From Mesodorylaimus sp. YZB2_4 (Eukaryota; Nematoda; Enoplea; Dorylaimida; Dorylaimidae), in the NCBI GenBank assembly GCA_030248295.1, contig JASANH010001452.1, positions 51,880 to 115,879 on the forward strand: a stretch of 64,000 nucleotides of DNA, given 5' to 3'. Shown in pieces: positions 1 to 11,900 of this stretch. The notes beneath the pieces are model-generated. The model did no database searches and had not been told where the DNA came from. It was given only the letters and a program-made list of their open reading frames with translations. Numbering within the stretch: the stretch's first letter is position 1; the number at the start of each line of letters is the position of its first letter. The translations under genes were made by a program, and so were the position numbers.

Positions 1-1494
1 AGAATTTTCATAAAAATCCATTTTTGTAATTTTGCGAAACAGATCTGAAACCATGTATTTTTCGGACAGAGCATAAAAAACGGCATTAATTGGTTTTCCC
101 GGTTGAAATTCGACTTGTAAATGTGAAAATAGACGAGAATAATGTAGCAGTCACCAAGTGCCATTATTACGCATTTTTTGAATTTCCCTCCCGTGCGTCG
201 CTTATGACAACAGAGCTGTTTGGGCTGCTTTCTTAGGAAATGGCGAGAAAATATTTTTTTCTTTTTTTCCCTACAGCTCGGTCTAATTTTGTACCGGAGC
301 GTCTATGCTTCGTGCAAAATTTGAAAAAAGTATATTTTTTCGCGATTTCTCGAGTGAGCAGTCGAACCCGCTCTTATGTCATAAGCGGCGTATGGGTGGG
401 AAATTCAAAAACTGCGAACATGGCCCAAAGTAGCAAATTTCGGAAATCCAACCACGAAACCATGTATTGTAGTTAGATTGTGCTAACATTTTTTGTATAG
501 GCTGTCAGTTTTTGGCAATACATGTATCTTGTAAAATTCGGTTGAGTTTTTGGTTTCCAATCAGTTTTTCTAACGCGCTTGAATTCCTCCATTTATTCCA
601 AAAATTCTTCTTTCATCTTGCATGGCAAACGGATGACCACAGAGAAATCTTTTTCTCACCCGATGGGATTCACTAATATGCATTCGAGTGAGTCGGGTAG
701 GAAACCTTTTTACACGATTTTCCATTTTCGCGTCATCGATCATACGATATACGAAAAAGCAACGATGTTGTTGAAGTGATTGGCTGCGCGACCCCGCACA
801 CAGTTTCGTTGCAGTCGCAAAAAGTCGCGAGAGGGGGCACAGCGACTGATGAGGGTTTCGTGGTTGGATTTCCGAAATTTGCCCCAAACCATTATGTCTT
901 CCCTTCTATTTTCTCAATGAGAAGTCGAATTCCAATCGGGAAAAACCAATCGATGCTATTTTTCACGCTCTATCCGAAAATAAATGTCTGGTTACGTTAT
1001 CTGTTTCAGAAGATTTTCAAAAATGGATGTTTCTGAAAGTTTTCTGTAGCTGGCTGCAGTTTCTTGCATATTTGGATATCAAATGTAAAGATCACGTTGA
1101 AAGCTAGATGGATTGGGTATGTTTTTAGGCAGGTCAAACCCTGGTCAAAGTTAGCAAAAAGGAACAGGAGGTCTGAAAGCCGTCAACTCGGAGGGCACTT
1201 TTAAATTTGGCGCTTACTGTCTCGGATTAGGTGCAAGGTAGAAATTTTTCGCGACAGACATTCAATTCCTCATTCATTTGCGAACACGCTGATGTGTTGT
1301 TGATCAGGAAAGACTGAAAAATTGGCGGGTTATGGCTGATATCGCCCAAGCACTTTTGAAAAACGTTTTTTCGAGATAATCCCATGAAAATCGAGCTCGC
1401 ACAAAAAAGCACTGCCGCGTCACTCAGCACGAGGGTGTATCGAAGTCACACAAAATAGGGGCGGTCAAAAATTGAAGCTTGGCAACCTTTGTTT
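1..1494. other. Non-coding stretch, upstream of or within the first intron of the SDR gene
   Basis: I see no convincing exon here. The missing first exon of the SDR gene, which should carry the Gly-rich cofactor motif, is not recognisable and probably lies upstream of the window. A palindromic repeat at about 170-412 is annotated separately. At 782-830 there is a GC-rich patch (gcgaccccgcacac...gttgcagtcgc) that resembles the repeated motif at 15.59-16.31 kb and at 37.32 kb. Confidence 0.5.
170..412. repeat. Palindromic (foldback) repeat, copy 1 of 3
   Basis: The left arm begins near 'TTTTTGAATTTCCC' and continues with 'GTCGCTTATGACA'. The right arm contains 'TGTCATAAGCGGC' and ends 'GGGAAATTCAAAA', so the two ends are inverted repeats. 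The same pattern recurs at 17868-18112 (centre of a larger foldback) and 28841-29095. There is no coding capacity. It is probably a non-autonomous foldback/MITE family. Confidence 0.6.
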
Positions 1495-2188
1495 TAGCGT
1501 TCGTTCGGGATCCCAGTCCCGATCCCGATCCCGATCCCGGTCGGGATTGCCCCTCCCGAACCCGATCCCGATCCCGATAAAAAGTGTTCGGGATTGGGGA
1601 CTGAATATTGTGGTGATAGAATGTTTTTATTGCAACAGGGAATGGGGCTGGTGTATGGGAAACGAGCTGTAGGGGTGATAATGGCATGATCGGATGAAAC
1701 TACTCCCATAAAATGCACAAGTCCTGCTTTTTCTGATGTACGATTTGCGCCCAGTTGGATACAGTAACAGCCCGCATTTGCCATCATTAGATGGTGGGCC
1801 TGCTGCAGAAGCTGGCGACATTCTGCTTGACACTGACTCAGATGGTCATGGCCATCAAAATATTTCAGAAGGGGAAATATAGAGACCTTGGCGGATGATC
1901 GAATTGATAGAGAAGAAGGAGGGGATTTGTTTGCTGATTTGTAACTGATTCTTCGCTTGCCTGATTTTGAATGCAATGATAAATACTGCACTAAAAATTA
2001 TCCAAGGAAAGGGAATCTGTGGCTTTTAATTTGCTGGCTACTCAGGGTGGGCTGTAGGTCATCTATAGCCAATGAAAAGCGCTCTTTTCACAAAATCCCG
2101 ATCCTGTCCCGATCCCGATCCCGGTCGGGATTGAGCGAGTCCCGATCCCGATACCGATCCCGAAAATAATGATCCCGAACGAACGCTA
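1495..2188. mobile_element. Non-autonomous hAT-like element, family 'GATCCC', copy 1
   Basis: The 694-bp element starts TAGCGTTCGTTCGGGATC and ends with the reverse complement GATCCCGAACGAACGCTA. It is flanked by a perfect 8-bp target duplication, CTTTGTTT (1487-1494 and 2189-2196). TAGNG-type ends and 8-bp duplications are typical of the hAT superfamily. Both subterminal regions carry tandem CCCGAT/ATCGGG words. No intact transposase is visible inside. A nearly identical copy lies at 49955-50642 with a different 8-bp duplication, so the family moved recently. Confidence 0.9.
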
Positions 2189-2273
2189 CTTTGTTTCCCA
2201 TGGGTCGAACCTTACAGACAACCTGTCAGTAAATATGAATTTGAATTATTTTGACAATTGATTTTGCTTGCAG

Positions 2274-3928
2274 GTGCTAGAGTTTATATGGGATGTCGCT
2301 CATTAGAAAAAGGTCAAAATGCTATAAAAGAATTGACAGCGGCAGGATGCAGTTTCGATCGTTTAATTTTATACGAATTAGATTTATCATCATTCGAATC
2401 GATTCGTAAATTTGTTAAATTCGTCACAGAAAAAGAAACCGATGGCATCGATATTTTGGTCAATAATGCAGGCGTAATGCTTTATCCAAAATTCAAATTG
2501 ACTGAAGATGGTCACGAATTGACTTGGCAAACTAATTATCTTGGTCATTTTCTGTTGACCGAATTATTATTACCAACATTGAAGAAGGCCAAGGACGGGG
2601 CCAGGATTGTGAACGTGAGTGCCCAGGCCCACTATTCTGTCACTGACTTCAATTTGGAAACAATCGATCGCCGAGAAGGATGGGATAGCAGGGATTCATT
2701 CAGCCGAAGCAAGTTGGCCATGGTAAGATATCGGGGGGGGGGGGGGGGCCCCCCGTGAAAGACTGCAACTTGAGATTTTCAATTTGCTTATCGTGCTAAA
2801 AATAATTAAAACTGGTTTTATTGAAACTGGTTTTGTAAAAACTAGCTTTTGGAGTACCTTTTTTGTGGAAACTAGTTTTGTAGAAACTGGTTTTGTGGTA
2901 ACTAGTTTTGTGGAAACTATAGTTTTGTAGAAACCAGTTTTGTGGAAACTGGTTTTGTGGAAATTTTTTTTATTGGAATAGTTTCATAGAAACTAGTTTT
3001 GTGGAAACTGGTTTTGTGGAAGCTAGTTTTATAAAAACTGGCTTGGTGGAAGCTAGTTTTGTGGAAATGGCTTCATAGAAACTAGTTTTGTTGAAACTGG
3101 TTTTGTGGAAGCCAATTTTGTGGGAATGGTTTCATAGAAACTAGTTTTGTCGAAACTGGTTTTGTGGAAACTTGTTTCGTAGAAATTGAATATCAATCAG
3201 GAAAAATACCAAATTTTTGTTTGGAAAGAGAGCGGAAATTTTTAGAGGCTGCAATTTGAGATCCCAATTTTTGACTCTTCCACCTTTTTTGTGTGCTCTT
3301 TTTATGCTGAAAATCGATAAACCAGTTGGAAGAGTCAAACAGCGGTGGAGCAGGAATTAGGGGGAAGTCAAATTTTTGTATTGTCTGGAAACTTGCAAAA
3401 ATGAGGTGCGGTATAATTTTTAGTGCCTGTTTTAAGCCTGACATTACAGTACTGCATCCAGAGGGGGTCCTGTTCAACTTTGGTCATATTTATCAGTCAG
3501 ATTGGCCTGATTTCAGTACTGCATCCAGAGGGGGTCCTGTTCAACTTTAGTCATATTTATCAGTCAGATTCGCGTGATTTCAGATCCTGCATGGTGTGCA
3601 TTTGACCAATGTTCTTCGTCGCGATGGGAGCGGGGTGATTGTGAACTCGTGCCACCCTGGTTTCTCCTTTACTCGACTGATCCGCCACACTCCGCTGACC
3701 ACGAATGCAATTCTGCGCACGTTGACGAGCCCACTGGCTTGGTATTTTTTGAAGACGCCTAAAGATGGAGCTCAATGCATTTTATATTGCGCTTTGGCGA
3801 AAGATTTACAAGGCGTGTCGGGCAAATACTTTTCGGAATGCAAAGCCAAAGAACCATCCGAGTTGGCCAAGGACACGAAATTGGCGCAGGAACTTTATGA
3901 ATACAGCAAAGGTGCTTGCGGATTTTGA
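2274..3928 (+). CDS. Short-chain dehydrogenase/reductase, retinol dehydrogenase (RDH11-14)-like, 3' two exons
   Basis: Exons are 2274-2722 (acceptor tttgcttgcag, donor ATG|gtaaga) and 3584-3928 (acceptor gatttcag), joined in phase 0 and ending at TGA. The incoming intron is phase 1. Together they give about 263 residues of an NAD(P)(H)-dependent SDR. Visible motifs are RVYMGCRS (end of the first Rossmann beta-alpha unit), the DLSS acidic turn, LVNNAGVM (NNAG motif), IVNVSA (catalytic Ser region), and CHPGF after the active site. The N-terminal TGxxxGIG exon is missing from the window. RDH-family members reduce or oxidise retinoids or lipid aldehydes at membranes; the substrate here cannot be inferred. 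Oddity: at the YxxxK catalytic motif the sequence reads F-S-R-S-K, so Phe replaces the proton-donor Tyr. The intron 2723-3583 holds a 16-bp tandem repeat and a G16C6 tract. Confidence 0.88.
2805..3182. repeat. Minisatellite, about 16-bp unit, in SDR intron
   Basis: More than 20 imperfect head-to-tail units of the type 'gaaactagttttgtgg' (variants gaaactggttttgtgg, gaagctagttttgtgg) fill the middle of the 861-bp intron. A duplicated segment 'catccagagggggtcctgttcaacttt...' follows at 3456-3549. Confidence 0.85.
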
Positions 3929-4800
3929 TGTGTGCAAAAGGGATGGGATATCTGGTGGTGATATGCGTGAATTGGGATATTGGTAGTTGCGTAGTGATAA
4001 GGTCGTAAGCGCTTTAAATTGTGGTAGTAGTGATAATGATAAGGAAAGTGTGCTGTGATGGATCGGAGGTGAGGTAGGCGGAGTTGCAGGGGTGAGCTTG
4101 TGTTGCTGTAAGTGTTTACAGTATCAGCTACTGATAAGCCAGTGGTGATGGGGTCAGTTGTTAGCCTGGGAGATCACTGATAGACGAAGACAGTGAATGT
4201 GGTGATGAACGTGCAGTGGATTGGGCAGGCTTGTATCGATAGTGTGGGTGAACTGAGAAGGGTTTCATAGTAAGCAAAAAGTATGCGTCATTACATTTAG
4301 GACAAATGGGTGGGTAAAAGAGTAATAGTAGCTGATAAGTGATAAGAAGCAAGCAGTGCTAAGGGTTCAATCAGCCAGCGAGTCTGTATGGTTCCTGTCA
4401 ATTAAGGGCATGAGGTCAGCTTTGCCCTCCATTGATGGGGCCAGTGCTGAGCTGAACTGATAAGGCGATATGAGGGGTGATTTTACAGTCTGTCAGAAAG
4501 GATCTGCAGCACCTTCACACAGGGTGGATAAGAGTGGCTGAGTGAAGCGGTGACTGCTATGAAGGAATGTGATATCAGTGACGCCCAACCCCAGAAGCAT
4601 AGAGCCCTTCCAAATAAAATTTGCGATCATAAGTGATACGAATTGGGCAGTGATAAAGTGACAAGGGGAAAATACTCCACCCCTCTCTCACAGTTGGTGG
4701 ACTGTGTGTCGATAGATTGTGATGTCGCACAGCGCTCTACCTACAGTGGTTGTGTAGTGCATAGAGTTTACATCTATATCATTCATTACGAGAACTTCAG
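3929..4800. other. Intergenic stretch, no gene seen
   Basis: The region holds scattered 'gataag/tgataa' words that become denser downstream. I see no splice-consistent exon. The SDR 3' UTR must begin here, but no clear AATAAA is visible close to the stop. Confidence 0.4.
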
Positions 4801-4819
4801 CAATGAGCCGTTATGTGAT

Positions 4820-6620
4820 GGTATCCAGCACTGATGAGGTGATAAGCATGAGTATAGTATTTGTCATAAACTCTGTTTTATTGTGAGTAAGCGAGTTATA
4901 ATGACTGACAGTCATACAGCCTGAATAACGGGTGTGCAGCGATGAGGATAAGTTGACTCCTTTTGATGCCTCCATGTGTACTGAGCCTCCAGAGCCTCCA
5001 GTATAATGCCTCCTTTCAGATCGAAGGTATTACCCCTCCATCGGGAATATAAATGTTTGCGGCTATCATATGGAGATAATACTATATATGATAAGATATG
5101 GGACATGATAAGGTGTGATGCATGATAAGGGGTCCATCAAGCATGCACCCCCTCCATTCATAGAAGGATAGGTCATTTATAATAATTCCCGACTCTTGAA
5201 ATAATAAGTGATAAGGTGATAGGTGACTATAACTCCTTTCCCTCAATTGGACTGTGTGGTGAACGGGTAGCACACACAGTGACTGTGTACCTACCTATCG
5301 TACATACAATGCACGGACACTCTACATAGTCGAATCAATAGTGTTCTGATAGGTGATAAGCATGAGTGCAACGATTGTCAGCAGCGCGCATCGCTTCATT
5401 GTGAAAAAAGGGTGAGTAAGGGGCTGGCACTCCTGGCAGAGCCCTGAACTGATAACTGATAAGGGATAAGGTGATAAGAGTAGTACACAGTCGCTGTCTG
5501 TTCCCCTCAATGACACTGTTTGTGGTGAACACAAAACACAGTTACACACCGCGTAAAAAGGGTGAGAATGAGTGGGTCAGAGTGACAGAAATTTCTGATC
5601 ATTAATCCTGAACTGATGGGTGATAAGGTGGTAAGAACTCAATGACACTGTTTGAGGTCAACATGCTCTCCGCGTGCATATTCGAAGACACATTTCGCAT
5701 GTACCTACCTATATTACATACAGCGCTTTCAGCCTTTCATAGTCATTAGCCAACACTAAACTGATAATTGATTAGCGCCATTGATAAGATGATAAGTGTG
5801 ATTTTTATCAAGTATACACCACCTGTATGGTGAGAACGGATGGGTAAGAACGACTGGCACGCCTGATGATGAGTCCCCGCACTGATAAGAGATAAGGTGA
5901 TAAGGGTGATATGCAGTAATTTCTTCCTCTCAAGGACAGTTTCCAGTAAAAAAACACTCGCACACACTAAATGCCTACTTTGGTGCACATACAGAGCACA
6001 GGCAATCTAATAATTAATAGCCAACACTAAACTGATACCTTACGAAAAAAGGAGGGGCACTGATAAGATGATAAGCAATACGTTATCAAGCATGCAGCCC
6101 TGCATTGTGAAGAGGAAGTGAGGTGAGTGACAGAAATTACCTAATCATGAATCCTGAACTGATAAGTGATAAGGTGATAAGGGTAATATACAGTAGCCTC
6201 CTTCCCCTCAATGACACTGTGGTGAAAGAATACTCACGCAGCGTGCACGCATACTCCCACACACTGGCTCTGTACCTACCTAGGTAATAGTACATACAGT
6301 GCACGCAGTCTTTCATAGTCAACAGCCAACAGAACTGATAAGTGGTCCGTGCCATTGATTAGGTGATAAGCACAATTTTTTTCAAGTATACATCCAGTTT
6401 AGTGAAATGCTGGTATAAACGACTGGCATTCCCAATCATGAATGCTGAACTGATAAGTGATAAGGTGATAAGGGTATATGCAGTAACTTCGTTCCCCTCA
6501 ATGACAGTGGTAAACAGGTACACAGACACACACACACACGGCGCGTGCACACTCGCACACACTGGCTGTGTACCTACCTATGGTACATACAGTGCGTACA
6601 GTTTACATAGTCGAGTGTGA
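4820..6620. repeat. Long-period degenerate tandem repeat (about 270-290 bp) rich in GATAAG
   Basis: A module 'ctgataagtgataaggtgataagggt' followed by 'ccctcaatgacactgt..tgtggtgaac', 'cacacactggctgtgtacctacctat', 'ggtacatacagtgca' and 'tcatagtc' recurs with starts near 5200, 5450, 5612, 5878, 6157 and 6448. The copies are diverged, and the spacing varies from about 160 to 290 bp. No coding function is apparent. Confidence 0.75.
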
Positions 6621-6776
6621 CATGTCGATTGTGCGGGGCCAGGCCGAGCCGGTTTTCCTGTTCGTCGACAGACTGACTACTCATGTGATTTCGAGTCATT
6701 CCCGGCCCTGCCCTGCCGCCTGACTGTACGAAAGACATATTTGGTTTTAATTCAGTCGATATAATTTTTGTCCAAA

Positions 6777-7149
6777 ATGCCCCGTCGAATATGTCCAATT
6801 TGTGGCCCCAAATGTTCAGTTTGCTGTTTAGTAATGAGTGCTTGGGGAATTATTTTTCTGGTAACTTATACAATTTATATCTTTAAAATTATTCATTAAA
6901 ATGTGGTCTTTTTCGTAGACTTTATTGGGAATCTTCTTTTACATCAAAAGTGCCGTGTTGTACGAGGATATCGGCTACGAGAAGGAGTGGAGTCACGGCG
7001 AGGAGTGGGAAGTTGATGAGGTCAATCATAAATTCGAAGCAGTGGCCAGAAATTGTTGGATCGCAGCCGCAGCCTACGTGGTCACATTGATCTTCTCAGT
7101 ATGGCAATGTTTTATGAACGTGCGCAAATCGTCGTCCAGTGCCAATTAG
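6777..7149 (+). CDS. RNASEK: Ribonuclease kappa / V-ATPase-associated RNASEK protein
   Basis: Two exons, 6777-6860 and 6919-7149, are joined in phase 0 across a 58-bp intron (donor CTG|gtaact, acceptor tttcgtag). The product is 104 aa, close to the roughly 95-105 aa of the family. Diagnostic stretches are CGPKCSVCCLVMSAWGII near the N terminus and NCWIAAAAYV at about residues 73-82. There are two hydrophobic spans (about 17-37 and 74-94), as in animal RNase kappa, a small two-span protein of the endolysosomal V-ATPase. Older literature ascribes endoribonuclease activity to the family. An AATAAA signal lies at 7316-7321. The gene converges on the stomatin gene. Confidence 0.95.
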
Positions 7150-7389
7150 GCAGGGCCCACTTAGAAATGGCCTCGGAGTCCCGGGTTCGTGCTTAGTTTG
7201 TAATTTAGATGTATCAGATTTGAAAGGAATATCACTTATTTTCTGTCAAAAAGTGATCAATTAAAGTTAGATTTAGACCGATTGAACATATTCCTAAAAT
7301 TGTTGTTGGATTTATAATAAAGTCAGATGAAATCAGATCACATTTTCACAATTATGTGTAATAAAGAACTGAAAAACATTAAAAATTTT

Positions 7390-8540
7390 TTAAAATTTTT
7401 GACTACAGTGGGTATTGAACCCACGTTTCTGGGATCCCCTAAAATTGCTATCAGATTATATTAAAAAGATCACATCAGAACAATATCATAACAATCACGG
7501 GAGAGAAAACGATCAAAGAAAAACCATTCAAAAATTTTTCCAAAAGCTTTGAGTGCAGAGGGATTCGAACCCATGTTTCTGAGACCCATTCTCGAGAACC
7601 TCCAAAATTGTCACCAGATTGTGGTGATGTGGTTCTGATTTGATCAGATTTATATTGAAGATAGATCAAATCAGAACCACATATCACAATTACAGAGATA
7701 CAGAGACTCACAGAAACACATACAGTTTTTTCGAAAAAATTTGACTACGGTGGGGTTTGAACCCACGTTTCTGGTATCCCCTGAAATTGTTATCAGATTA
7801 AATTACAACCACATCATCAAAATTTCAGATATACATTATAAAAAATTGAACAATTGATTAAATTGTTGCAAAAAATTTTGACTAGAGCGGGGATCGAACC
7901 CATTTTGCTGGGGATCCATTCTTGGCAACCCCAAAAATTGTCATCAGATTGTGGTGATGTGGTTATTAAAGATACAGTAGATAGAATCAGAACCGCTTAG
8001 CACAATTTCGAGACACAGTTACTAAAAAAAACTTCAAAAATTTTTGCTACAGCGGGATTCGAACCCACGTTTCGCCTATACCCAGGATCCCATAAAATTG
8101 TCATCAGATTTATATTAAAGTTCGATCAAATCATAAACACATTTTCACAACTGCGGAGACAGAGTCTCAGTATGAGAAAACACATTCAAAAATTTTGACC
8201 GCAGCGGGATTCGAACCCATGTCTATGGGGTCCATCTTTAGGAGCCCCTAAAATTTTCATCAGATTAATGTTAAATTCAGATTAAATTAAAACTACATCA
8301 TCACAATTTCAGAGATTCGCAAAAAAAATTCAAAAAATTTTGACTACAGTGGGATTCGAACTCATGTTTCTGGGATCCACTCTCGGGAACCCCAAAATTT
8401 GCATCAGATTCATATTAAAGACAGATCAAATTAGAACCACTTAATCGTAATCGGCTGAAAAGGCAAAAATCTAATTCAGAAAATCCAAAAACTGTGCCTC
8501 GAGCGGGTCTCGAACCCACGCTTCTCTCACCTTATTGGCG
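7390..8540. repeat. Tandem array of eight tRNA T-arm-like units (about 150 bp period)
   Basis: Eight units recur near 7400, 7549, 7741, 7879, 8042, 8196, 8341 and 8496. Each contains a variant of 'gcgggattcgaacccacgtt'. Its reverse complement carries GGTTCGAATCC, the RNA polymerase III B-box/T-arm consensus. Each unit then runs through 'tgggatcccc...aaaattgtcatcagatt' and a partly palindromic 'gatgtggttctgatttgatc / gatcaaatcagaaccac' segment. I see no complete cloverleaf, so these are tRNA-like or SINE-like repeats and not tRNA genes. The array fills the space between the convergent RNASEK and stomatin genes. Confidence 0.8.
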
Positions 8541-8937
8541 CGAGCTCAAATCCTACTCAACCCAGAACTTTTTGCTTTTTTTAAATGCCAATCAAGATCA
8601 GAAAAAATACACAAAATAAGATCTTGGCAATTAAAGAATAATCGATTGCTTTCAGCAAAGTTTAACTCAAATCACGTGCAATCTGACCAAAAAAGAGCAC
8701 ACACAAAATAAAGAAAGCAACTTTGAAGGCAAAAAACCAATCTAATAATATTTCCAAAAAATACCCCACCTCAGGCGCATGCTGGGTCCAACTAGTAACT
8801 CTTTTAAACTTTTGTTAGAACTTCAACAAAAAAAACAAAAAATCTTACATATCTCATCAATTTCAAAGTCGCATCTAAAAAATTACAGTGGTGAATTTTT
8901 TAAAAATTTTACTAATTCAGTTTAAAATACCTCAAAT

Positions 8938-11900
8938 TTAAGCAGTACGATTTTTATTTTTCATAAACGTAGTCATTAAATCGATCGGCAATGGGAAAAT
9001 TATGGTTGAATTTTTTTCAGCCGAAATCGTATTCAAAGTTTGCAAATAACGTAATTGCAAAGCGGCAGGCGATTCACAAATAATATTAGCCGCATCTCTT
9101 AAAGCTTTGCTAGCTTTTTGTTCACCTTCAGCAGCGATTACCTAAAAATCACAAAAATTCACTCAAAAGGAGTGAAAAAATCAAATACGAGTTCTCCCTG
9201 GTTTTTTTAGAAGAGTTCGTTGTTTCAGGTTTTTACCACAAAAATTTGATTTTGCTTCTGCTGTCCAAAACCAATTATTTCCGCATATTTACTGATTTCC
9301 AGCATGATTAGCATGATCTAGCATGATGCATAGAAAAGGCGGGAAATTCAAAAATGTGGACCCTTAAAATGTACCCTCTCAGCTTTTTCTTATTTCAGCT
9401 CAAAGTTTCTCATTTCTCCGACTTCTCCACATTTTCAATGTCCTTTAATCTTGAATGCCCTTCTTTTATCCTTGCTGGACACTGTCTCACCTTGGCCCTG
9501 GCTTCGCGAGCAGCTTCGGCTTCGGCGGCCATGGCCCGTTGCAATTGTTCAGGCAAGCGAGTATTCTTGATTTCCACACGTTCCACAGTCACACCCCACG
9601 GGTCTGTCGCGACGTCCAGAGTAGTCTAAAAGTACAGATGAAACAAGAATGTGTGTCTGTATTCCTCAAAGCAGCATTATAGACCAAACCAAGTGTCTGT
9701 GCGTGTGCCCCCCCCCCCCCCCATGGAAGCCACTGCCCCAAAATGGGGGGATTTCAAAGGCATATTTTATCCCTTCTCTTGGGAAAGCAGTTAAATTATT
9801 ATATAGCGGGTGTCATTATCATTTTTATATGTAAATATGTTATATAAATAATATATATATATATACATAGTATACTGCCCATCTATATGTACCCATACTG
9901 TGTGTATACTCCATGTATATTCAGTATACTGTATACTCTGTATATGTACAGTAGGTATACTGGATATGTATTTATATATATCCAGTATACTGTACACATA
10001 TATATACAGTACCTATATAAATTGTTTTCAGTATACTGCATACAGACATATACATATCTGGCATACCGCACACACATATGTAGCTATGTATATCCAGTAT
10101 ACTACATGTAAATAACAGTACAGCATATATAGATAAATTTATGCACATACATATACATAAAAAAATATATTTTGTTACGAATTTTTATGGATTGATCCCA
10201 GATTTTATCGCGCTAGTGTAATGGGAATCTTACTTGCGAAATAAAAAACTGGCATGTTTATAGATTGCGAGCTTACCAAAATTCAAATCTCCTGCACAAA
10301 AATATTGGTTCTATCGAACGATAGTTGCATATCATTCATCGACTGATATCGATAATTGGTTAACTGGTCGGACTCAGGCATATTCTGTATACATACTGTA
10401 CTATATATATTACATGCTGGCATGGATGAGTTCATATATAACAAAAAGTGGATGCAAAATATTTATTTATATACATAAAAACTAAATGCATATATTACAT
10501 ATGTATATGCTGTTTCATTAAATCCGGAAAAACTTATATATATGTATATATATATTTTTTTTTACATGAAAAACCTAAATGGATATATCACATATGTATA
10601 TGCTGTTTCATTAAATCCGCAAAAATTTCAATATATATGAATATATATATATATATTTTACATAAAAAACCTAAATGCATATATTACATATGTATATGCT
10701 GTTTCATTATATCCGTTAAAATTTACATACATATTTTAAATAATACAAACTAAATGTAGATACTACATTGCATACATATAAACATATAGATATAACATAT
10801 GTATATGTCGCTTCATTCAATTCATAAAATATATTTATATGTCCCTTGGATCCAGGCCCTGCCAACTCATAGCCCGAATCACCACTTACAGCGACCTGAA
10901 CGCCACAGAAAAAAATGCAAAAAACTAACCTGCATCAAATGAGCGATAGCTTCACGATCCGACAACATTTCGGATAAAGTTCTCGTTCCAAGAATATTAC
11001 GCAACGTAGTTTGAGCCAAAAGTTTTGTACTTTGCACAGCATCTTCGACATTGGTCACCGAAAGAGTGGCATTCGAGATGCGAAAATAAACGACGGCATC
11101 AACTTGAACAGTGACCGAATCTTTTGATAAAACCTGCAAAAAAAATTTGCCATTACTTTTGTAAAAAATGTAAACTTTATAGATTTTACTTCTTGCGGCG
11201 GTACATCGAAAGTGAACGTGCGTAGATCAACTTTGACGTAGGAATCAGTGCATGGAATAACGCAAAAGATGCCTGAAAATGTGAGAAATTCATGTGTAGC
11301 GTTTTTACCCAAACTGATTGATTCTGTGTGACGATTCGAGTAAGCAAGCGAAAGAATTCAAAGGGCCGCTATATCAATTTCTTTTATAAATTTTTTGGGC
11401 CCGACACCCGTTTTTGCCTCGCCGGCCAGCAGTCGGGGGCCAGCTCTCACGGCAGCTTCCCTGTGCGTGTCTCCACTAGGAGCACCTCCACGCGAGGGCA
11501 TCCTGCACAGGACACCGACTTCCTCAGTCGATGGCGGGCGGGCTTCGAACCCTGTCAGTATTCAACAGCTGAGACTCTCCTCGTGTGGCTTCCGTGTCTC
11601 CAGTGGGGGCAGTCACCTCGCGGGTGAGTCACCCACGGTCTGGCGTGCAAGGTTGGCGAGGCTCTATGGTGCGCATGCCGACCTCCGTCACCGGGGATCG
11701 AACCCGGGACGAGTCCAGCTACTCACTCCCAAGCAATACGGGGCGACCAATGCCGAACCGCTGCACCGCACCACCTACTCAAGCTCCCTTTGGCAGGGAG
11801 TAGCCCGCGACGCGGTGTCTGCTCCACCCTCCCTTACGCTACGCTGTCACCAAATCGGTCCACTCCGATTGGTAAAGCTTGCATAATGGGTCCCCTTCGC

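Noticed and set aside
1494..1991. 165-codon open frame on the minus strand, repeated at 49879-50445
   Set aside because: It falls inside the two GATCCC hAT-like copies, has no recognisable transposase motif, and its ends encode only the GSGSGS-type translation of the CCCGAT array.
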